64,000 nucleotides of DNA from Kitasatospora phosalacinea (GCF_030268885.1 NZ_BSSA01000004.1:62001-126000); one strand, 5' to 3'; positions 47,513-57,831 are shown, counted from the first letter of the stretch. Program-made: numbers and translations. The notes: a model not told the origin generated them from the letters alone.

Positions 47513-48634
47513 TCAGAGCAGCGGGGTCAGGAAGCGGCGCAGCGCCTCGGTGTAGCCCTGCGGATCGGCGTTCCACAGCGCGGCGTGCTCGGCGTGCGGC
47601 ACCGGGTGCAGGCTGACCAGGTCGTCGCGGCCGTCGGCGAGGCGCTGCGCGGCGCTCCACGGGGCGACCCGGTCGTCCGGGCTCTGCAGCAGCAGCGCGG
47701 GCGCGGGCAGGTCGGCGCCGGAGGCGATCCGGGCGAAGTCGGCCAGGTCGACGCCGGTGCGGCCCTGCGCGGAGAGCGCCCCCAGCTCGCCCAGGGCCGG
47801 GGACGACCAGGCCCGGGCGGTCTCCCGGCGGACGGTCTCGGACCAGTCCAGCACCGGGGAGTCCAGCACCACCCCGGCGATCCGGTCGCGCCAGGTGGAG
47901 CGGGCCGCGGTGTGCAGCACGATCGTCGCACCGACCGACCAGCCGTACAGCACGACCTGCCCGGCGCCCTGGGACAGCGCGTACCGCACCGCCACCTCGA
48001 CGTCCTGCCACTCGGTCTCGCCGAAGTGGCCCAGGCCGTCGGGCGGGGCGGGCGCGTCCCGGTCGCCGCGGTAGCTGAGGGTCAGGGTGGGCAGCCGCAG
48101 CGCGTGCAGCAGCGGCAGCACCGCCAGGGCCTGCTCGCGGCCGGTGCCGGGGCCGTGCACCAGCAGCACCCAGGTGCCGCGGATGCCGGCGGTGCGCCAG
48201 GCCGGGAGGCTGCCGAGCTCGCCGGCCACGGCGACCTCCGCGTAGTCCAGGCCGAGGGCGGTGCGCGGGTCGCCGAGCAGCACCCGCGGGGTGACCCTGA
48301 CCTCGGTGCCGACCGCGAGCGTCCCGCCGTCGGCCCGCTCCAGCCGCCGGGTGACCCGGTCCGCGCCCTGCTCCAGCACCTCGCCGACCACCGCGTGGCC
48401 GTCCTCGCCCCACTCCAGCGCGTACGTCCCGCGGCGGCGGGTGTCGGGCGTCGAGGTCAGCACCACCCGGCCCGGCCCGAGGGCGTGCACCTTCACCGGG
48501 GCCGGCGCGGAGCGCACCTGCACGGTGCCGGGTCGCACCACCCGGTCGGACACCTTCCGGCCCAGCAGCAGGAAGGCCGCCGTTCCGGTTCCTGCTGCGG
48601 CGGCCGCGACGGCGGCTGCGGTTCCCCAACGCAT
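47513..48634 (-). CDS. Membrane-anchored alpha/beta hydrolase
   Basis: 373 residues from ATG 48634, with GGGAGAG 4 bases upstream. One N-terminal membrane helix (about 5-25) precedes a beta-rich domain (about 40-140), then an alpha/beta hydrolase domain: VLLVHGPG (oxyanion loop), nucleophile Ser in GWSVGA, Asp in SPDDRVAP and His in HAEHAALW. The YeaG-like serine aminopeptidase/esterase group is the nearest match. The substrate is unknown. Confidence 0.85.
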   Translation of the reverse strand: MRWGTAAAVAAAAAGTGTAAFLLLGRKVSDRVVRPGTVQVRSAPAPVKVHALGPGRVVLTSTPDTRRRGTYALEWGEDGHAVVGEVLEQGADRVTRRLERADGGTLAVGTEVRVTPRVLLGDPRTALGLDYAEVAVAGELGSLPAWRTAGIRGTWVLLVHGPGTGREQALAVLPLLHALRLPTLTLSYRGDRDAPAPPDGLGHFGETEWQDVEVAVRYALSQGAGQVVLYGWSVGATIVLHTAARSTWRDRIAGVVLDSPVLDWSETVRRETARAWSSPALGELGALSAQGRTGVDLADFARIASGADLPAPALLLQSPDDRVAPWSAAQRLADGRDDLVSLHPVPHAEHAALWNADPQGYTEALRRFLTPLL

Positions 48635-48779
48635 GGCGCTCTCCCGGGTGCTGGCGGTCCTGTGCTCCCAGTGCACCTGCCCGCGCGGCGGACGGCCATT
48701 CGGGGCGCCACCCCGGGTGACGGCCGACGGCGCCCGACCGGTGGCACGACCGGCCCCTCCGGGCCCGGGCCCGGGCCGG

Positions 48780-49298
48780 TCAGCCCTCCCGGCAGGCCGT
48801 GGCCTCGAACTCCTCGATCGGGACGGTGCGCGGGGAGGAGTCGCCCCCGGGGCCGATGCGGTCGTAGCGGACGTTCCCGGGGGTGAGCCCGTCCCGGTCC
48901 GCCGTGGTGAAGGAGACGGCGGTCGACGCCCAGGAGTTGTCCGTGGTCGCGCCGTAGAACGTGTAGGTGGTCCCGGCCACCAGCGGGGCGACGGGCCCGT
49001 CGGCGTCCCAGCCCTCGGCGGGCGCGTCCAGCGTCCAGGTGGTCAGCCCGGGGCCGTGGGCCGAGCGGGCGGTCCACCTGCCGGCCCTGCCTTCGTGATC
49101 GGAGCCGTCCCCGGCGTGGAGGACCGCCGCGTCGATCCGGTGGCCGCAGACCAGGACGACGCCCAGCAGGTGGCCGTCCTCGGTCACGGCGATCCCGGCG
49201 ACGGCGTCGACCGGGACGGTGCACCCCGAGGTCGCGGCCAGGACGGCCAGAGCCGCAGCGGCGAGCGCGGTGCGCCGGAGTGTCCTGCCCGCTCCCAT
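48780..49298 (-). CDS. Putative lipoprotein, function unknown
   Basis: 172 residues from ATG 49298 with a GGGGGAA element upstream. A basic start and hydrophobic stretch end in AATSGC near residue 28, a weak lipobox. The mature part is beta-rich and has no known motif. It lies between the hydrolase and XRE-like genes, all on the minus strand. Confidence 0.65.
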   Translation of the reverse strand: MGAGRTLRRTALAAAALAVLAATSGCTVPVDAVAGIAVTEDGHLLGVVLVCGHRIDAAVLHAGDGSDHEGRAGRWTARSAHGPGLTTWTLDAPAEGWDADGPVAPLVAGTTYTFYGATTDNSWASTAVSFTTADRDGLTPGNVRYDRIGPGGDSSPRTVPIEEFEATACREG

Positions 49299-49430
49299 GC
49301 CGTTCCCCCTCGCTCCCCGCGGGGCCGGACCGTCCGGAGGGCGGGGCGCGGTCACAGCCTAGGAGGCGTGGGTGACGGGCCGGGGGTGCGGACGGTACCG
49401 GTGCGGTCTCGGAGCGTCGGCGCTCCACGG

Positions 49431-50126
49431 TCAGTGGGGCGGGACGTTCCCGGTGGGGCCGGGTTCGGCCTCGGCGAGCAACTGCCAGAAGCGGGGGGTG
49501 GGTTCGGGGCGGGGCGGGGGCGGGGTGGTGCCCCAGGAGGTGGGGGTGTGGTGCTCGGACTGGAGGGTGGCCAGGACGTGCTCGAGGAGGGCCGGGTCGG
49601 CGGGGACGAGGCGGGCGACGGGGGCGAGCTGGGCCTGCCAGCGGCCCTGGACGACCTGGCGGAGGCGGGCGTCGAGGTCGGCGGTGCGGCCGGTGAGGCG
49701 GAGCAGGGTGGGCAGGTCGAGGGCGAGGACGCGGGCGAGCAGGCGGGTCTGTTCCTCGCTGCCGGTCCAGCGGCCGGTGGCCTCGGCCCGCCGGTAGGTG
49801 TCGGGGGCCAGGCCGAGCAGGCGGGCGGCCTGGTCGGGGGTGAGTTCGCGGGCGATCCGGTGGTCGCGGAGGGTGGCGGGGGCGGTGCCCATCAGCCGGG
49901 CGGGCGGGCACCAGAGGGTGCGGGCGAGGGCGATCAGCTGCTCCTCGGTGGGCGTGACCTGCCCCTGTTCCCAGCCGAGGACGTGCCCGGGCAGCAGCCG
50001 TACGCCGTGCGCGGCGAGGCCGTCCGCGACCTGGTCGACCGTCAGGCCGAGGGCGGTGCGGTGGGCGCGGGCCGCGGCCGGGGAGAACGGCACCGGTGCG
50101 GGGGCCGGTGGCTGTCTGCGTCGCAT
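49431..50126 (-). CDS. XRE-like helix-turn-helix DNA-binding protein
   Basis: 231 residues. Two XRE-like HTH segments are visible: about 17-70 (LGLTVDQVADGLAAHGVRLLPGHVLGWEQG) and about 90-140 (LTPDQAARLLGLAPDTYRRAE), then a helical C-terminal part. A tandem HTH layout like this is seen in some actinomycete regulators. No ligand domain is evident. The region in front of it (50127-50270) is repetitive GGGGCGG-rich DNA. Confidence 0.75.
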   Translation of the reverse strand: MRRRQPPAPAPVPFSPAAARAHRTALGLTVDQVADGLAAHGVRLLPGHVLGWEQGQVTPTEEQLIALARTLWCPPARLMGTAPATLRDHRIARELTPDQAARLLGLAPDTYRRAEATGRWTGSEEQTRLLARVLALDLPTLLRLTGRTADLDARLRQVVQGRWQAQLAPVARLVPADPALLEHVLATLQSEHHTPTSWGTTPPPPRPEPTPRFWQLLAEAEPGPTGNVPPH

Positions 50127-50269
50127 GCCCCCCGACGGTAGGGGCGGGGGCGGGGCGGGCCACAGCCGCGGATGGCACGAAGCGGGGCCGGGCGCGGGGC
50201 GGTGCGGCTGGGCGATGCGACGAACCGGGGCGGGGCGGTTGCGGGGCGGGGCGGTTGCGGGGCGGGGGC

Positions 50270-50440
50270 TGCTCGGCGGGTGCGGGTACGGCCGCGGAGA
50301 AGTCCGGGGGGAACGCGCTGGCCGGCAGTCCGGCGGTCACCGTCGAGGAGACGGAGGCCGGGAGGACCAGCGGGTTGATCGCGGCGATGACCCGGCCGAG
50401 CATCCCGGCGGGCGTCTCCGCGAGGACGGGCGCGGACCGT
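50270..50440 (-). pseudogene. Fragment resembling the C-terminal part of an MFS transporter
   Basis: The minus strand reads ETPAGMLGRVIAAINPLV followed by LPASVSSTVTAGL with G/C at nearly every third position, and codon bias collapses on both sides. The GRVIAAINPL segment resembles a late helix of Tap-like MFS exporters. There is no start, no stop and no further coding sequence, so it is at most a remnant. Family recognition is tentative. Confidence 0.3.
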
Positions 50441-50469
50441 GGAACACCGGGCAGGGGCACGGCGATGCG

Positions 50470-50952
50470 GTGCACGTCGGCGACCCGGGCCGTCCGGGCC
50501 TGGAGGAGTTGGAGGTCGACGAGACCACCACCAGGTACTCCGCCTGGTTCGCGGACGCGAGAACCGGCCAGATCCTGTGGCACCGGCCCGACTGCGGCTG
50601 CGACGACGGGCGCGGCGTCCTCGACGACGTGTACGCGGGCAGTCCGGGCGCCGGGTCCTGGTCGTCCGGGGTCAGCGGCCTCCACGGCGCCGAGGGGCAG
50701 AGCCCCGGCCGCAAGCCGGGTTCGGCCGACTTCACGCTCCGGTGGGACGGCGACCCGGTGCGCGAACTGCTCGACGGCGCCCACGTCGACGAGTACGGCA
50801 CCGGCGCCGACAACCGGGCGCTGCGGATCTGCTCCACGCCGGTGCCGACCGCGCCGCGGCCCGTCGTGCCCGCCCCCCGAGTGCCGTGCACCTGCCCTGA
50901 GCTGCGTCCTTGGCCCCGCCGGACGGTCCGGCGGGGCCGTGGCCGGGTGTGA
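50470..50952 (+). pseudogene. 5'-truncated gene of unknown function
   Basis: From about 50447 the plus strand shows perfect third-position G/C bias (ELEVDETTTRYSAWFADART, then GQILWHRPDCGCDDGRGVLDD), but no convincing start codon or ribosome site exists; GTG 50470 is the best. Codon bias stops at a run of six C (50873-50878). A one-base shift there would end the protein at TGA 50898-50900, just before the hairpin at 50912-50938, while the present frame runs on to 50952 in non-coding-like sequence. Probably a decayed gene; a short intact gene is possible. Confidence 0.4.
50912..50938 (+). terminator. Hairpin before the cobalamin riboswitch
   Basis: 11-bp arms (GGCCCCGCCGG at 50912-50922 and its complement at 50928-50938) with a 5-base loop. 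It insulates the cobalamin operon from the decayed gene upstream. Confidence 0.65.
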
Positions 50953-50999
50953 CCAAACCCTCCACCGCCTCGGTTGACCGCACCGAAGCGGGCGTGGTG

Positions 51000-51130
51000 G
51001 GATCTTCGGGCCAAACGGAGGCAAGCAGAGGAAGCCGGTGCGAGTCCGGCGCGGTCCCGCCACTGTGACCGGACACCCCGCGCGGGGGTGACCGGGAGTC
51101 AGGAGACTCTGGCCCCCGTTCCGTCGATCC
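51000..51130 (+). promoter_or_regulatory. Cobalamin (adenosylcobalamin) riboswitch
   Basis: The B12-box core is clear: AGCCGGTGCGAGTCCGGCGC from 51032, continuing CGGTCCCGCCACTGTGA to 51068, then a variable stem and the conserved GTCAGGAGACTCTGGCC (51098-51114). The element sits 30-160 bases before cobD in the expected direction. Such riboswitches shut down B12 synthesis genes when the coenzyme is plentiful. A TTGACC at 50974-50979 could be the -35 of the operon promoter. The exact ends are estimates. Confidence 0.93.
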
Positions 51131-51162
51131 AGGGCGCGGACCCTGAGTGAGGACACGACGCC

Positions 51163-52104
51163 ATGCGGGCTGCCCCGTACCTGGTGGGCGCGGCCGCGGG
51201 GTACCTCGCGGACGCCCGGTTCGGAGACCCCCGGCGCGGACACCCCGTCGCCCTGTTCGGCACCGCCGCGGCCCGCCTGGAGCGCCGCCTGTGGCGCGAC
51301 CACCGCGGCGCCGGGGCGCTGCACACCGCGCTCGCGGTCGGCGCGGTCGCGGGTGCGGCCCAGGTGGCCGCCCGGACGGTGCGACGCTCGCCGCTCGCCG
51401 CCGGGGCGCTCGCCGCGGCGGCCACCTTCACCGTGCTGGGCGGGACGTCGCTGACCCGGGAGGCCCGGACGATCGGGCGCTCGCTGGCGGACGGCGACCT
51501 GACGGCCGCCCGGGAGCGGCTGCCGCACCTGTGCGGGCGCGACCCCTCCGGCCTGGACGAGCAGCAGGTGGCGCGGGCGGTGGTCGAGTCCGTCGCCGAG
51601 AACACCGCCGACGCGGTGGTCAACGCCCTGGTGTGGGGCGGCCTCGCGGGCGTCCCCGGGCTGCTGGCGTTCCGGGCCGTCAACACGCTGGACGCGATGG
51701 TCGGGCACCGGTCGGCCCGCTACCGCCGCTTCGGCTGGGCCGCGGCCCGCCTGGACGACCTCGCGGGCTGGCCGGGCGCCCGGCTGACCGCGCTGCTGAC
51801 CGTCGCCGCGTCCGGCGCCCCGGCCCGGACGTGGCGCACCTGGCGGCGGGACGGCTCCGCGCACCCGAGCCCCAACGCGGGCCAGGCCGAGGCCGCGTTC
51901 GCGGGCGCGCTGGGCGTGCAGCTGGGCGGGACGCTGCGCTACGGCGAGCGGGTCGAGCACCGGCCCGTGCTGGGCGCGGGCCTGCCGCCGGTCGGCGCCG
52001 CCGACATCGAGCGCGCCTGCCGCCTCTCCCGCCGGGTCGGCGTGCTCGCCCTGGCGGCCACGCTGGGCGTGCGGGCGGTGCTGGGCGTGCGGCGGCGCGG
52101 GTGA
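51163..52104 (+). CDS. cobD: Adenosylcobinamide-phosphate synthase (CobD/CbiB)
   Basis: 313 residues, integral membrane type: about 4-5 hydrophobic helices, [17 protein letters not shown] at the N-terminus, and the family's [18 protein letters not shown] (residues about 145-162) and [20 protein letters not shown]. It joins the aminopropanol arm to adenosylcobyric acid. First gene behind the riboswitch. GAGGA stands 9 bases before the ATG. Confidence 0.96.
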   Translation: MRAAPYLVGAAAGYLADARFGDPRRGHPVALFGTAAARLERRLWRDHRGAGALHTALAVGAVAGAAQVAARTVRRSPLAAGALAAAATFTVLGGTSLTREARTIGRSLADGDLTAARERLPHLCGRDPSGLDEQQVARAVVESVAENTADAVVNALVWGGLAGVPGLLAFRAVNTLDAMVGHRSARYRRFGWAAARLDDLAGWPGARLTALLTVAASGAPARTWRTWRRDGSAHPSPNAGQAEAAFAGALGVQLGGTLRYGERVEHRPVLGAGLPPVGAADIERACRLSRRVGVLALAATLGVRAVLGVRRRG

Positions 52105-52225
52105 CCCCGCCGCGGAGCGGGATCACGGTTCGACTGACTTCCACCGCACGGGACTTCGGCAGGTCGCCGTCCCCCGCGCACGGTTCCGCGCGCCCCTGGC
52201 GGGGCGCTTCGAAAGGAGTTCGCCG

Positions 52226-53776
52226 GTGAACGGCGCGCTGTTGGTGGCCGGGACGACCTCGGACGCCGGGAAGAGCGTGGTGACGGCGGGGATCTGCCGC
52301 TGGCTGGCCCGGCAGGGGGTGCGGGTGGCGCCGTTCAAGGCGCAGAACATGTCGCTGAACTCCTTCGTGACGGCCGACGGCGCGGAGATCGGCCGGGCGC
52401 AGGCGATGCAGGCGCAGGCGGCGGGGGTGGCGCCGGAGGCGGCGATGAACCCGGTGCTGCTGAAGCCGGGCGCGGACGGGCGCAGCCAGGTGGTGCTGCT
52501 GGGTCGGCCGGTCGCCGAGGTCGGTGCGCTGGACTACCGGGAGCGCAAACCGGTGCTGCTGGAGCGGGCGTTGGAGTGCCTGGCGGACCTGCGGGCGCGC
52601 TTCGACGTGGTGGTGTGCGAGGGCGCGGGCTCCCCGGCGGAGATCAACCTGCGGGACGGGGACATCGCCAACATGGGCCTGGCGACGGCGGCCCGGCTGC
52701 CGGTCGTGGTGGTCGGGGACATCGACCGGGGCGGGGTGTTCGCCTCGATGTTCGGGACGCTGGCGCTGCTGTCGCCGCAGGACCAGTCGCTGGTCGCGGG
52801 CTGGGTCGTCAACAAGTTCCGCGGGGACGCCCGACTGCTGGAGCCGGGGCTGGAGATGCTGCGGCGGCTGACCGGCCGTCCGGTGCTGGGCACGCTGCCG
52901 ATGCTGCCGGGCCTGTGGCTGGACGCCGAGGACTCGCTGGGCCTGGCCGCGGTGGCCACCCGTCCGGCGGCGGGCGGGCCGGTGGGGACGGAGGTGCTGC
53001 GGGTCGCGGTGGTGCGGCTGCCGCGGCTGTCGAACTTCACGGACGTGGACGCGCTGGCGCAGGAGCCGGGCGTGCTGGTGCGCTGGGTGACCCGGCCGGA
53101 GGAGCTCGCGGACGCCGACCTGGTGGTGCTGCCCGGCACCCGGGCGACCGTCGCGGACCTGACCTGGCTGCGGGCGCAGGGCCTGGCCGGGCCGCTGGCG
53201 GCGCGGGCCGCGGCGGGGCTGCCGGTGCTGGGGGTGTGCGGCGGCTACCAGATGCTGGGGCGGGAGATCGTCGACGGCGTGGAGTCGAAGTCGTCCGGCG
53301 CGGTGGACGGCCTGGGGCTGCTGCCGACCCGGGTGGTGTTCGGGGCGGAGAAGGTGCTGGCCCGGCCGTCGGGGGCGGCGCTGGGCGAGCCGGTGGAGGG
53401 CTACGAGATCCACCACGGCGTGGTGGCGGTGGAGGGCGGCGAGCCGTTCGTCACCGACGCCGCCGGGCGGCCGCTGGACGGCTGCCGGGCGGGCGCGGTG
53501 TGGGGCACCACCTGGCACGGGCTGCTGGAGAACGACGCCTTCCGCCGGGCCTTCCTGGCCGAGGTGGCCCGCGCCGCCGGGCGCGCGTTCGTCCCGGCGC
53601 CGGACACCTCCTTCGCCGCCGCCCGCGAGCAGCAGCTCGACGCGCTGGGCGACCTGGTCGCCGAGCACGCCGACACGGACGCGCTGTGGAAGCTGATCGA
53701 GAACGGGGCACCGGCGGGCCTGCCGTTCGTGCCGCCCGGGGCCCCGGCCCCGCTGGAGATGGGGAGTGCGAAGTGA
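52226..53776 (+). CDS. cobQ: Cobyric acid synthase
   Basis: 516 residues from GTG 52226 (AAGGAG 7 bases upstream). The N-terminal ATP domain has [15 protein letters not shown]; the C-terminal class I glutaminase domain has the nucleophile Cys in [10 protein letters not shown] and a His in YEIHHG. It amidates four side chains of adenosylcobyrinic acid a,c-diamide using glutamine and ATP. Its stop is nested in the GTGA start of the next gene. Confidence 0.96.
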   Translation: MNGALLVAGTTSDAGKSVVTAGICRWLARQGVRVAPFKAQNMSLNSFVTADGAEIGRAQAMQAQAAGVAPEAAMNPVLLKPGADGRSQVVLLGRPVAEVGALDYRERKPVLLERALECLADLRARFDVVVCEGAGSPAEINLRDGDIANMGLATAARLPVVVVGDIDRGGVFASMFGTLALLSPQDQSLVAGWVVNKFRGDARLLEPGLEMLRRLTGRPVLGTLPMLPGLWLDAEDSLGLAAVATRPAAGGPVGTEVLRVAVVRLPRLSNFTDVDALAQEPGVLVRWVTRPEELADADLVVLPGTRATVADLTWLRAQGLAGPLAARAAAGLPVLGVCGGYQMLGREIVDGVESKSSGAVDGLGLLPTRVVFGAEKVLARPSGAALGEPVEGYEIHHGVVAVEGGEPFVTDAAGRPLDGCRAGAVWGTTWHGLLENDAFRRAFLAEVARAAGRAFVPAPDTSFAAAREQQLDALGDLVAEHADTDALWKLIENGAPAGLPFVPPGAPAPLEMGSAK

Positions 53777-55818
53777 CCGAGGCCCGTTATCCGTTCACGG
53801 CGATCGTGGGCATGGACGACCTGCGGCTGGGGCTGCTGCTGAACGCGGTCTCGCCCGCCGTGGGCGGGGTGCTGGTGCGGGGCGAGAAGGGCACCGCGAA
53901 GTCGACGATGGTGCGGGCGCTGGCCGGGCTGCTGCCGTCGATCGCCACGGTCGCGGGCTGCCGGTTCGCCTGCGACCCGGCCGCGCCGGACCCGCAGTGC
54001 CCGGACGGGCCGCACGCGGGGGCGGTGACGGCCGAACGGCCCGCGCACCTGGTCGAGTTGCCGGTGGGCGTGGCCGAGGACCGGGTGGTCGGCTCGCTGG
54101 ACCTGGAGCGGGCGCTCGCCGAGGGCGTGCAGGCGTACGAGCCGGGCCTGCTGGCGAAGGCGCACCGCGGCGTGCTGTACATCGACGAGGTGAACCTGCT
54201 CCAGGACCACCTGGTGGACCTGCTGCTGGACGCGGCGGCGATGGGCCGCTCGTACGTGGAGCGCGAGGGCGTGTCGGTGCGGCACGCGGCCCGGTTCCTG
54301 CTGGTCGGGACGATGAACCCGGAGGAGGGCGAGCTGCGGCCGCAGCTGCTGGACCGCTTCGGCCTGACCGTGGAGATCGCGGCGACCCGGGACGCGGACG
54401 AGCGCGCCGAGGTGGTGCGGCGGCGGCTCGCGTACGACGCCGACCCGGCCGGCTTCGCGGCCCGCTGGGCGGAGCGGGAGCGGGAGCTCGCCGAACGGAT
54501 CACCGCCGCACGGGAGTTGCTGCCCGACGTGGAGCTCTCCGACCCGGCGCTGCGTCAGATCACCGCGGTGTGCGCCGCGTTCGAGGTGGACGGCCTGCGG
54601 GCGGACATCGTGATGGCCCGCACCGCGGTGGCGCTGGCCGCCTGGGCGGGGCGCACGACGGTGCTGGAGGAGGACGTCCGCAAGGCCGCGCAGCTGGCGC
54701 TGCCGCACCGGCGGCGGCGCAACCCGTTCGACGCGCCGGGGCTGGACGAGGAGCAGTTGGAGGAGACGCTGGCCGAGCACCGGGCGCCGGAAGGGCCGGA
54801 AGGCCCGGAGGACGACGGCCCCGGCGGTGGTGGCGACGGCGGCGGTGGCGGTGCGCCCGACCCCGGCGACCCCGGCGACCTGGGTGACCTGGGTGACGCC
54901 GACCCGCCTGCCGGCGAGGCGGGTTCGGACGGACCGCCCGCCCCGCCGCAGCAACGCCCGGGCGGCTCGCGGGAGTCGGCGCCGGTCGCGGCCGACCAGC
55001 CGTACCGCACCCGGCTGTTCAAGGTGGACGGCACCGGCCGCGGCGCCCAGGGCCGCCGCTCCCCCGCCGAGACGGAGGCCGGGCACACGGTCCGGGCCCG
55101 CCGCCCGCGGGGCAGGCTGGCGCGGCTGCACCTGAGCGCGACGCTGCGCGCGGCGGCCCCGCACCAGCTCGCGCGCGGGCGCAGCGGGCGGGCGCTGGTG
55201 CTGCGCCGGGACGACCTGCGCGAGCAGGTGCGTCGGGGCCGGGAGTCGAACCTGGTGCTGTTCGTGGTGGACGCCTCCGGGTCGATGGCGGCCCGGCAGC
55301 GGATGACGGCGGTCAAGGGCGCGGTGCTGTCCCTGCTGATGGACGCCTACCAGCGGCGCGACAAGATCGGCCTGGTGACCTTCCGGGGCGCGGGCGCGGA
55401 GCTGGCGCTGCCGCCGACCTCCTCGGTGGAGGTCGGCGCGGCCCGGCTGGAGCAGCTGCCGACCGGCGGCCGGACGCCGCTGGAGGCGGGCCTGCTGCGG
55501 GCGCACGAGGTGCTGCGGGTGGAGCGGCTGCGCGACCCGGACCGGCGCCCGCTGCTGGTGGTGGTGACCGACGGCCGGGCCACCGGCGGCAGGGACGCGC
55601 TGCCGCGGGCCCGTCGGGCGGCCGGTCTGCTGGCGGCGCAGGGCGTGGCCGCGGTGGTGCTGGACTGCGAGTCGGGCCCCGTCCGGCTGGGCCTGGCACG
55701 GGAGTTGGCGGCGCACCTGAACGGTGAGGCGGTCAGCCTGGACGAGCTGCGGGCCGAAGGGGTGGCCTCGCTGGTGCGGGAAGCACGGACGACGACGACG
55801 ACGCGAAAGGCGGCGTGA
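53773..55818 (+). CDS. Fused ChlI/ChlD-like AAA+ and VWA protein (putative cobaltochelatase subunit)
   Basis: 681 residues from GTG 53773. N-terminal AAA+ ATPase (about 1-310) with Walker [10 protein letters not shown], Walker [11 protein letters not shown], and LLDRFGL. Then an acidic Gly/Pro linker (about 325-415) and a C-terminal VWA domain (about 490-681) with the metal-ion site DASGSMAA. It fuses the I and D subunits of magnesium/cobalt chelatases, which drive metal insertion by the large CobN subunit. No CobN gene is visible here. The operon favours cobalt. It is translationally coupled to cobQ and cobO. Confidence 0.9.
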   Translation: MTEARYPFTAIVGMDDLRLGLLLNAVSPAVGGVLVRGEKGTAKSTMVRALAGLLPSIATVAGCRFACDPAAPDPQCPDGPHAGAVTAERPAHLVELPVGVAEDRVVGSLDLERALAEGVQAYEPGLLAKAHRGVLYIDEVNLLQDHLVDLLLDAAAMGRSYVEREGVSVRHAARFLLVGTMNPEEGELRPQLLDRFGLTVEIAATRDADERAEVVRRRLAYDADPAGFAARWAERERELAERITAARELLPDVELSDPALRQITAVCAAFEVDGLRADIVMARTAVALAAWAGRTTVLEEDVRKAAQLALPHRRRRNPFDAPGLDEEQLEETLAEHRAPEGPEGPEDDGPGGGGDGGGGGAPDPGDPGDLGDLGDADPPAGEAGSDGPPAPPQQRPGGSRESAPVAADQPYRTRLFKVDGTGRGAQGRRSPAETEAGHTVRARRPRGRLARLHLSATLRAAAPHQLARGRSGRALVLRRDDLREQVRRGRESNLVLFVVDASGSMAARQRMTAVKGAVLSLLMDAYQRRDKIGLVTFRGAGAELALPPTSSVEVGAARLEQLPTGGRTPLEAGLLRAHEVLRVERLRDPDRRPLLVVVTDGRATGGRDALPRARRAAGLLAAQGVAAVVLDCESGPVRLGLARELAAHLNGEAVSLDELRAEGVASLVREARTTTTTRKAA

Positions 55819-56420
55819 GCAGCATGCCCAAGGGAGTGGCGGAGAACGTCCCGGACGACGGCCTGACGACCCGGCAGCGCCGGACGCTGCCGATCACGGC
55901 GGTGCACACCGGGCCGGGCAAGGGGAAGTCCACGGCGGCGTTCGGGATGGCGCTGCGGGCCTGGAACCAGGGCTGGCCGGTCGGGGTGTTCCAGTTCGTC
56001 AAGTCGGCGAAGTGGAAGGTCGGCGAGGAGAACGCGCTGCGGGTGCTCGGCGAGTCCGGGCAGGGCGGCACGGTGGCCTGGCACAAGATGGGCTCGGGCT
56101 GGTCGTGGGTGCAGCGCGACATCGAGTCCTCGGAGGAGGCGGCCCGGGAGGGCTGGGAGCAGGTCAAGCGGGACCTGGCGGCCGAGACGTACCGGTTCTA
56201 CGTGCTGGACGAGTTCACCTACCCGCTGCACTGGGGCTGGATCGACGTGGCGGAGGTGGTCGAGGTGCTGCGCGGCCGCCCGGGCAGCCAGCACGTGGTG
56301 GTGACGGGCCGGTACGCGCCCGAGCCGCTGCTCGAACTCGCCGACCTGGTCACCGAGATGACGAAGGTGAAGCATCCGATGGACGCGGGCCGCAAGGGCC
56401 AGCGCGGTATCGAGTGGTAG
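55815..56420 (+). CDS. cobO: Cob(I)yrinic acid a,c-diamide adenosyltransferase
   Basis: 201 residues from GTG 55815, nested over the previous stop (ATG 55824 is the alternative). CobO/BtuR fold: the P-loop GPGKGKSTAAFG, then QFVKSAKW, and the DEFTYPLHWGWI block. It adds the adenosyl group from ATP to the reduced corrin. It is followed 4 bp later by cobB. Confidence 0.96.
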   Translation: MSSMPKGVAENVPDDGLTTRQRRTLPITAVHTGPGKGKSTAAFGMALRAWNQGWPVGVFQFVKSAKWKVGEENALRVLGESGQGGTVAWHKMGSGWSWVQRDIESSEEAAREGWEQVKRDLAAETYRFYVLDEFTYPLHWGWIDVAEVVEVLRGRPGSQHVVVTGRYAPEPLLELADLVTEMTKVKHPMDAGRKGQRGIEW

Positions 56421-56424
56421 CGAG

Positions 56425-57819
56425 TTGAGCGACGTGATTCCCCGCCTGGTGGTGGCCGCGCCGTCCTCGGGGGCGGGCAAGACCACGGTGGCCACCGGCC
56501 TGATCGCGGCGCTGGCCGCGCGCGGGCTGAAGGTCTCCCCGCACAAGGTCGGCCCCGACTACATCGACCCCGGCTACCACGCGCTGGCCGCCGGGCGCCC
56601 GGGCCGCAACCTGGACGCCTGGATGAGCGGCCCCGAGCGGATCGCCCCGCTGTTCGCGCACGGCGCGGCCGGGGCGGACGTCGCGGTGGTCGAGGGGGTG
56701 ATGGGCCTGTACGACGGGGCCGCCGGGCGGGGCGAGCTGGCGTCCACGGCGCAGGTCGCGAAGCTGCTGCGGGCGCCGGTGGTGCTGGTGGTGGACGCCT
56801 CCTCGCAGTCCCGGTCGGTGGCGGCGCTGGTGCACGGCTTCGCCTCCTGGGACCCGCAGGTGCGGCTGGCCGGGGTGGTCCTGAACAAGGTCGCCTCGGA
56901 CCGGCACGAGACGCTGCTGCGGGAGGCCCTGGAGGAGGGCGCGGGCGTGCCGGTGCTGGGCGCGGTGCGCCGGGCCGGGGCGGTCGACACGCCCTCCCGG
57001 CACCTGGGCCTCGTCCCGGCCGTGGAGCGCTCCGCGGAGGCGCTGCGGGCGGTGCGCGAGATGGGCGAACTGGTGGGCCGGTCGGTCGACCTGGACGCGG
57101 TGCTGGCCCTGGCCCGGACCGCCCCGCCGCTGACCGACGCCCCCTGGAGCGCGGCGGCGGAGGTCGGGGCGCTCGACGGCCCGCGGCCGCGGATCGCCCT
57201 GGCGGGCGGCGCGGCGTTCTCCTTCTCGTACGCGGAGAACGCCGAACTGCTGGCCGCCGCCGGGGCCGAGGTGGTGCCCTTCGACCCGCTGCACGACGAG
57301 CGGCTGCCGGAGCGGACGGCCGCGCTGGTGATCGGCGGCGGCTTCCCCGAGGTGTACGTCTCCGAGCTGAGCGCCAACGCGGCGCTGCGCGCGGCGGTCG
57401 CCGACCTGGCCGCGGCCGGGGCTCCGGTGGTCGGCGAGTGCGCCGGACTGCTGTACCTGGGGCGGGAGTTGGACGGCCTGCCGATGTGCGGGGTGCTGGA
57501 CACCGCGGCCCGGATGACGCCCCGGCTGACCCTCGGCTACCGGGAGGCGGTGGCGCTGGCCGACTCCCCGCTCGCCGCGGCGGGCTCCCGGGTCCGCGGG
57601 CACGAGTTCCACCGCACCGCCACCGACCCGGCGGCCGGACCGTCCCCCGCCTGGGGCTGGCGCACCCCCGCCGGTCCGCACACCGAGGGCCACCTGCACG
57701 GCTCGGTGCACGCCTCGTACCTGCACCTGCACTGGAGCGGCGCGCCCGCCCTGCCGTCCCGCCTGGTGCGGCACGCCGCCGCCTGGAGCCGGGAGCGGGA
57801 GCGCGAGCAGGGCCGGTAG
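56425..57819 (+). CDS. cobB: Cobyrinic acid a,c-diamide synthase
   Basis: 464 residues from TTG 56425 (GTG 56434 is equally possible). The N-terminal ATP-binding domain starts at APSSGAGKTTVATGL, and the C-terminal glutaminase domain has the Cys in GECAGLLYLG and GHEFHRT near the end. It amidates the a and c side chains of cobyrinic acid. Last gene of the cobalamin operon, closed by a hairpin. Confidence 0.95.
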   Translation: MSDVIPRLVVAAPSSGAGKTTVATGLIAALAARGLKVSPHKVGPDYIDPGYHALAAGRPGRNLDAWMSGPERIAPLFAHGAAGADVAVVEGVMGLYDGAAGRGELASTAQVAKLLRAPVVLVVDASSQSRSVAALVHGFASWDPQVRLAGVVLNKVASDRHETLLREALEEGAGVPVLGAVRRAGAVDTPSRHLGLVPAVERSAEALRAVREMGELVGRSVDLDAVLALARTAPPLTDAPWSAAAEVGALDGPRPRIALAGGAAFSFSYAENAELLAAAGAEVVPFDPLHDERLPERTAALVIGGGFPEVYVSELSANAALRAAVADLAAAGAPVVGECAGLLYLGRELDGLPMCGVLDTAARMTPRLTLGYREAVALADSPLAAAGSRVRGHEFHRTATDPAAGPSPAWGWRTPAGPHTEGHLHGSVHASYLHLHWSGAPALPSRLVRHAAAWSREREREQGR

Positions 57820-57831
57820 CCGGTGGACGCC

